The translations under genes and the position numbers were made by a program. Positions 14,022 to 15,323 of a DNA stretch of 15,323 nucleotides are shown one piece after another (the first letter of the stretch is position 1; each line of letters begins with the position of its first letter). This DNA comes from Acidimicrobiaceae bacterium (GTDB taxonomy: Bacteria > Actinomycetota > Acidimicrobiia > Acidimicrobiales > Ilumatobacteraceae), in the NCBI GenBank assembly GCA_003154135.1, contig PMCN01000110.1, forward strand, positions 1 through 15,323, written 5' to 3'. Under the pieces are notes generated by a model, which saw only the letters and a program-made list of their open reading frames with translations, did not search any database and had not been told where the DNA came from.

Positions 14022-14071
14022 CATGAGGCGAAGATGAGAAACGCGGTGCTGGCTCTCATCGTCGTCTCATG
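14022..14071. promoter_or_regulatory. Probable response-regulator operator: inverted pair of 17-bp elements
   Basis: Element A (14038-14022, minus) is CTCATCTTCGCCTCATG. Element B (14055-14071, plus) is CTCATCGTCGTCTCATG, identical at 15 of 17 positions and facing the other way across 16 bp. Each holds two CTCAT copies exactly 11 bp apart, the layout of OmpR/PhoB-type binding sites. Element A covers the -35 region of the regulator's own promoter. Confidence 0.6.
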
Positions 14072-14169
14072 GACCCTGTGCGATCGTGCTCGTCGAAGGG
14101 CCGCTCGTGCCCGCCCCCGGGATGGACGGTTGACGCCCAACCCGTTTGCGAGCGGTTTCGATGGCCGAA

Positions 14170-14203
14170 GGCAGCAGGTCTGTCCCCAGCCGGACCTGCT
14201 GCC
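14170..14203. terminator. Long hairpin downstream of proline-rich membrane protein gene
   Basis: GGCAGCAGGTC (14170-14180) is perfectly inverted at GACCTGCTGCC (14193-14203); one G.T and one G-C pair extend the stem to 13 bp with an 8-base loop. It lies 64 bp after the minus-strand stop at 14268. No T-run follows on either strand, so the terminator role is inferred from position. The rest of 14072-14267 shows no gene or other clear signal. Confidence 0.45.
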
Positions 14204-14267
14204 CGGCCTCACCTCTCGGCCAGCTGGCGGTCAGTTCGTGTGCGGTCAGCTGCCCCGCTTGACGTCG

Positions 14268-15152
14268 TCAGTTGCCCGTCTTGAAGTCGGTGCGCTCGAT
14301 GTCTTCGATCTTGCAGGTGAACCCGCCGGTGGGCGTCACCGAGCCGGTGGCCTGGAAGGACTGCGTCTGGCCCGGCTCCACCTGGATGACGAGCCCGGTT
14401 CCGGTGTCGAACTGCGTCCCGTTCTGCTTGAACGAGACGGTGATGCTGTAGGAGCTCGGGTTGGAGCTGTTGTTCTTCACCGTGCCCGTGACCTGCGGAT
14501 CGCCACCGGCGGTGGAGGTGCACTTCCAGTCGCCGGCGAGGTCGTCCTGGGGCGGGTGCTCGGTGTTGAAGCTGCTCGAGTGGATACCGGTGCGGTTCTC
14601 GACCTTCTTCTGGGCGTCGAGCTTGCTGTTCACCGTGTCGACGCCCTTGTTGACCACGAAGGCGAGGGCGATGAACGTGCCGATGCCGAGCACGACGAGG
14701 ATGCCGCCGACGATGAGCGCAGCCTTGAGGCAGCCGTTGCCCTTCTTCTCCGGCGCGCCGACCGGGACCGGGGCCGCCATGGGCGGTGGGGCCGCGTACC
14801 CCCCGGCGGGGGGCGTCATCATGGGCGGAGGGGTGCCGGGAGGCGCCGCCGGTGGCGGCACCACGATCGGCGCCCCCGCCGTCGGCGGCGGGGTCGCCAT
14901 CGGCGGAGGGGTCACGGGGACCGGTTCGGTCGGAACGGGCTCGACGGTCACCGGAGGCGACTCCTGCGCGAACGGCGGCGGCGTCACCGGAGCTGCCGTC
15001 GGAGGGACCGGCTCCGGCGCGGCGACCGGATCGGGAGCGACCACAGGCTCCGGCGGAGGCTCAGGGGTGGCTGGTCCGGGCTTCTGCTCGGGCGAGTACC
15101 ACTTGCCATCCGATGCGATCCACCATCCAGGACCCTGCGACGCGTCGCTCAA
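14268..15152 (-). CDS. Single-pass membrane protein with DUF2510-like N-terminus and proline-rich region
   Basis: A 294-residue protein. The N-terminus SQGPGWWIASDGKWYSPEQ (5-23) is a DUF2510-like tryptophan motif seen at the start of many acidimicrobial membrane proteins. A very Pro/Ala/Val-rich region (26-133) follows, then a basic stop and one membrane helix (about 143-167). The extracytoplasmic domain (168-294) is beta-rich, with VTGTVKNNSS and EPGQTQSFQATGSV reminiscent of FxLYD-type domains, and has two Cys (211, 280) that could form a disulfide. TTG 15152 is preferred: AGGGGA sits six bases upstream and it yields the expected MSD-SQGPGWW start; GTG 15158 is too close to that site. Function unknown; an envelope role is likely. 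Confidence 0.82.
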   Translation of the reverse strand: MSDASQGPGWWIASDGKWYSPEQKPGPATPEPPPEPVVAPDPVAAPEPVPPTAAPVTPPPFAQESPPVTVEPVPTEPVPVTPPPMATPPPTAGAPIVVPPPAAPPGTPPPMMTPPAGGYAAPPPMAAPVPVGAPEKKGNGCLKAALIVGGILVVLGIGTFIALAFVVNKGVDTVNSKLDAQKKVENRTGIHSSSFNTEHPPQDDLAGDWKCTSTAGGDPQVTGTVKNNSSNPSSYSITVSFKQNGTQFDTGTGLVIQVEPGQTQSFQATGSVTPTGGFTCKIEDIERTDFKTGN

Positions 15153-15181
15153 GACCACTCCCCTTCGCGCGTGAGGACGTC

Positions 15182-15187
15182 ATCGTA
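15182..15187 (-). promoter_or_regulatory. Possible -10 box for proline-rich membrane protein gene
   Basis: TACGAT on the minus strand, about 30 bases before the TTG start, leaving room for the AGGGGA ribosome site. No convincing -35 is seen. Confidence 0.3.
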
Positions 15188-15265
15188 GTCACGCTGAGGA
15201 GTCAGACCCAGGGACGGCGCGAGCGCGACACGTTCCGGAGTCGTGACAACTGGTTGACACTTCAC

Positions 15266-15282
15266 CGCGGCCCAGGGCCGCG
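15266..15282. terminator. Compact GC hairpin after the gene at the window end
   Basis: CGCGGCC (15266-15272) and GGCCGCG (15276-15282) form a perfect 7-bp stem with a 3-base loop. It lies six bases beyond the minus-strand stop at 15288. No T-run. Confidence 0.35.
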
Positions 15283-15287
15283 ACCGA

Positions 15288-15323
15288 TCAGACGGCGAGG
15301 AGGTCGCGGGCGCCGGTGTCGCT
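15288..15323 (-). CDS. C-terminal end of an unknown minus-strand gene
   Basis: Eleven codons ending ...SDTGARDLLAV before a TGA at 15290-15288. Every sense codon ends in G or C, the pattern of real genes here, and a hairpin follows directly. Too short to identify; the rest lies outside the window. Confidence 0.35.
   Translation of the reverse strand, partial: SDTGARDLLAV

Noticed and set aside
15254..15259. Perfect TTGACA on the plus strand
   Set aside because: No -10 at a workable distance and no plus-strand gene follows before the window end.
1..15323. CRISPR array, insertion sequence, phage or toxin-antitoxin module
   Set aside because: No spaced repeats, transposase/integrase motifs or small paired toxin-antitoxin genes were found on either strand.

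Overview
This GC-rich window looks like chromosome from an actinobacterium, most likely the class Acidimicrobiia (Ilumatobacter/Microthrix-like). That is an inference from three things: very high G+C at third codon positions, a monoderm-style minimal Tad pilus operon, and a proline-rich membrane protein whose N-terminus carries a GWW...SDGKWY signature that I associate with this class. No transposase, integrase, phage gene or CRISPR array is visible.

Layout. A truncated MMPL/RND exporter (minus, 1-1901) is divergent from rsgA, a ribosome-assembly GTPase (plus, 1965-2996). From 6848 down to 3010 (minus) runs a compact Tad/Flp operon: CpaE/TadZ-like ATPase, TadA motor ATPase, TadB, TadC, a small Flp/DUF4244-like pilin, a TadE-like pseudopilin, and finally a STAS anti-sigma-factor-antagonist protein. 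Most junctions are 4-bp start/stop overlaps. A plausible promoter lies at 6896-6924, with a perfect 12-bp tandem repeat just upstream of its -35.

From 10244 down to 6970 (minus) a second tightly overlapped operon encodes a 24-residue membrane microprotein, a D-2-hydroxyacid dehydrogenase that seems to start at CTG inside a CTGA overlap, a metallo-beta-lactamase-fold hydrolase and a CYTH-CHAD protein. Divergent from it is a selenocysteine tRNA (selC, anticodon TCA, 10297-10392), so the organism probably makes selenoproteins, although no selA, selB or selD and no evident selenoprotein are in the window. Downstream of selC lies a membrane fatty acid desaturase (plus, to 11743).

The right end holds an OmpR-family response regulator and its sensor histidine kinase (minus, 13999 to 11808), preceded by an inverted pair of 17-bp elements, each built of 11-bp-spaced CTCAT repeats, which probably form the regulator's own operator. 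A single-pass membrane protein with a proline-rich N-terminal half follows (minus, 15152 to 14268), and the last codons of another minus-strand gene touch the window end.

A recurring theme is leaderless transcription: TANNNT -10 boxes lie six or seven bases before the start of the microprotein, the response regulator and the mature tRNA-Sec. No gene-free stretch exceeds 300 bases; the longest is 14000-14267.
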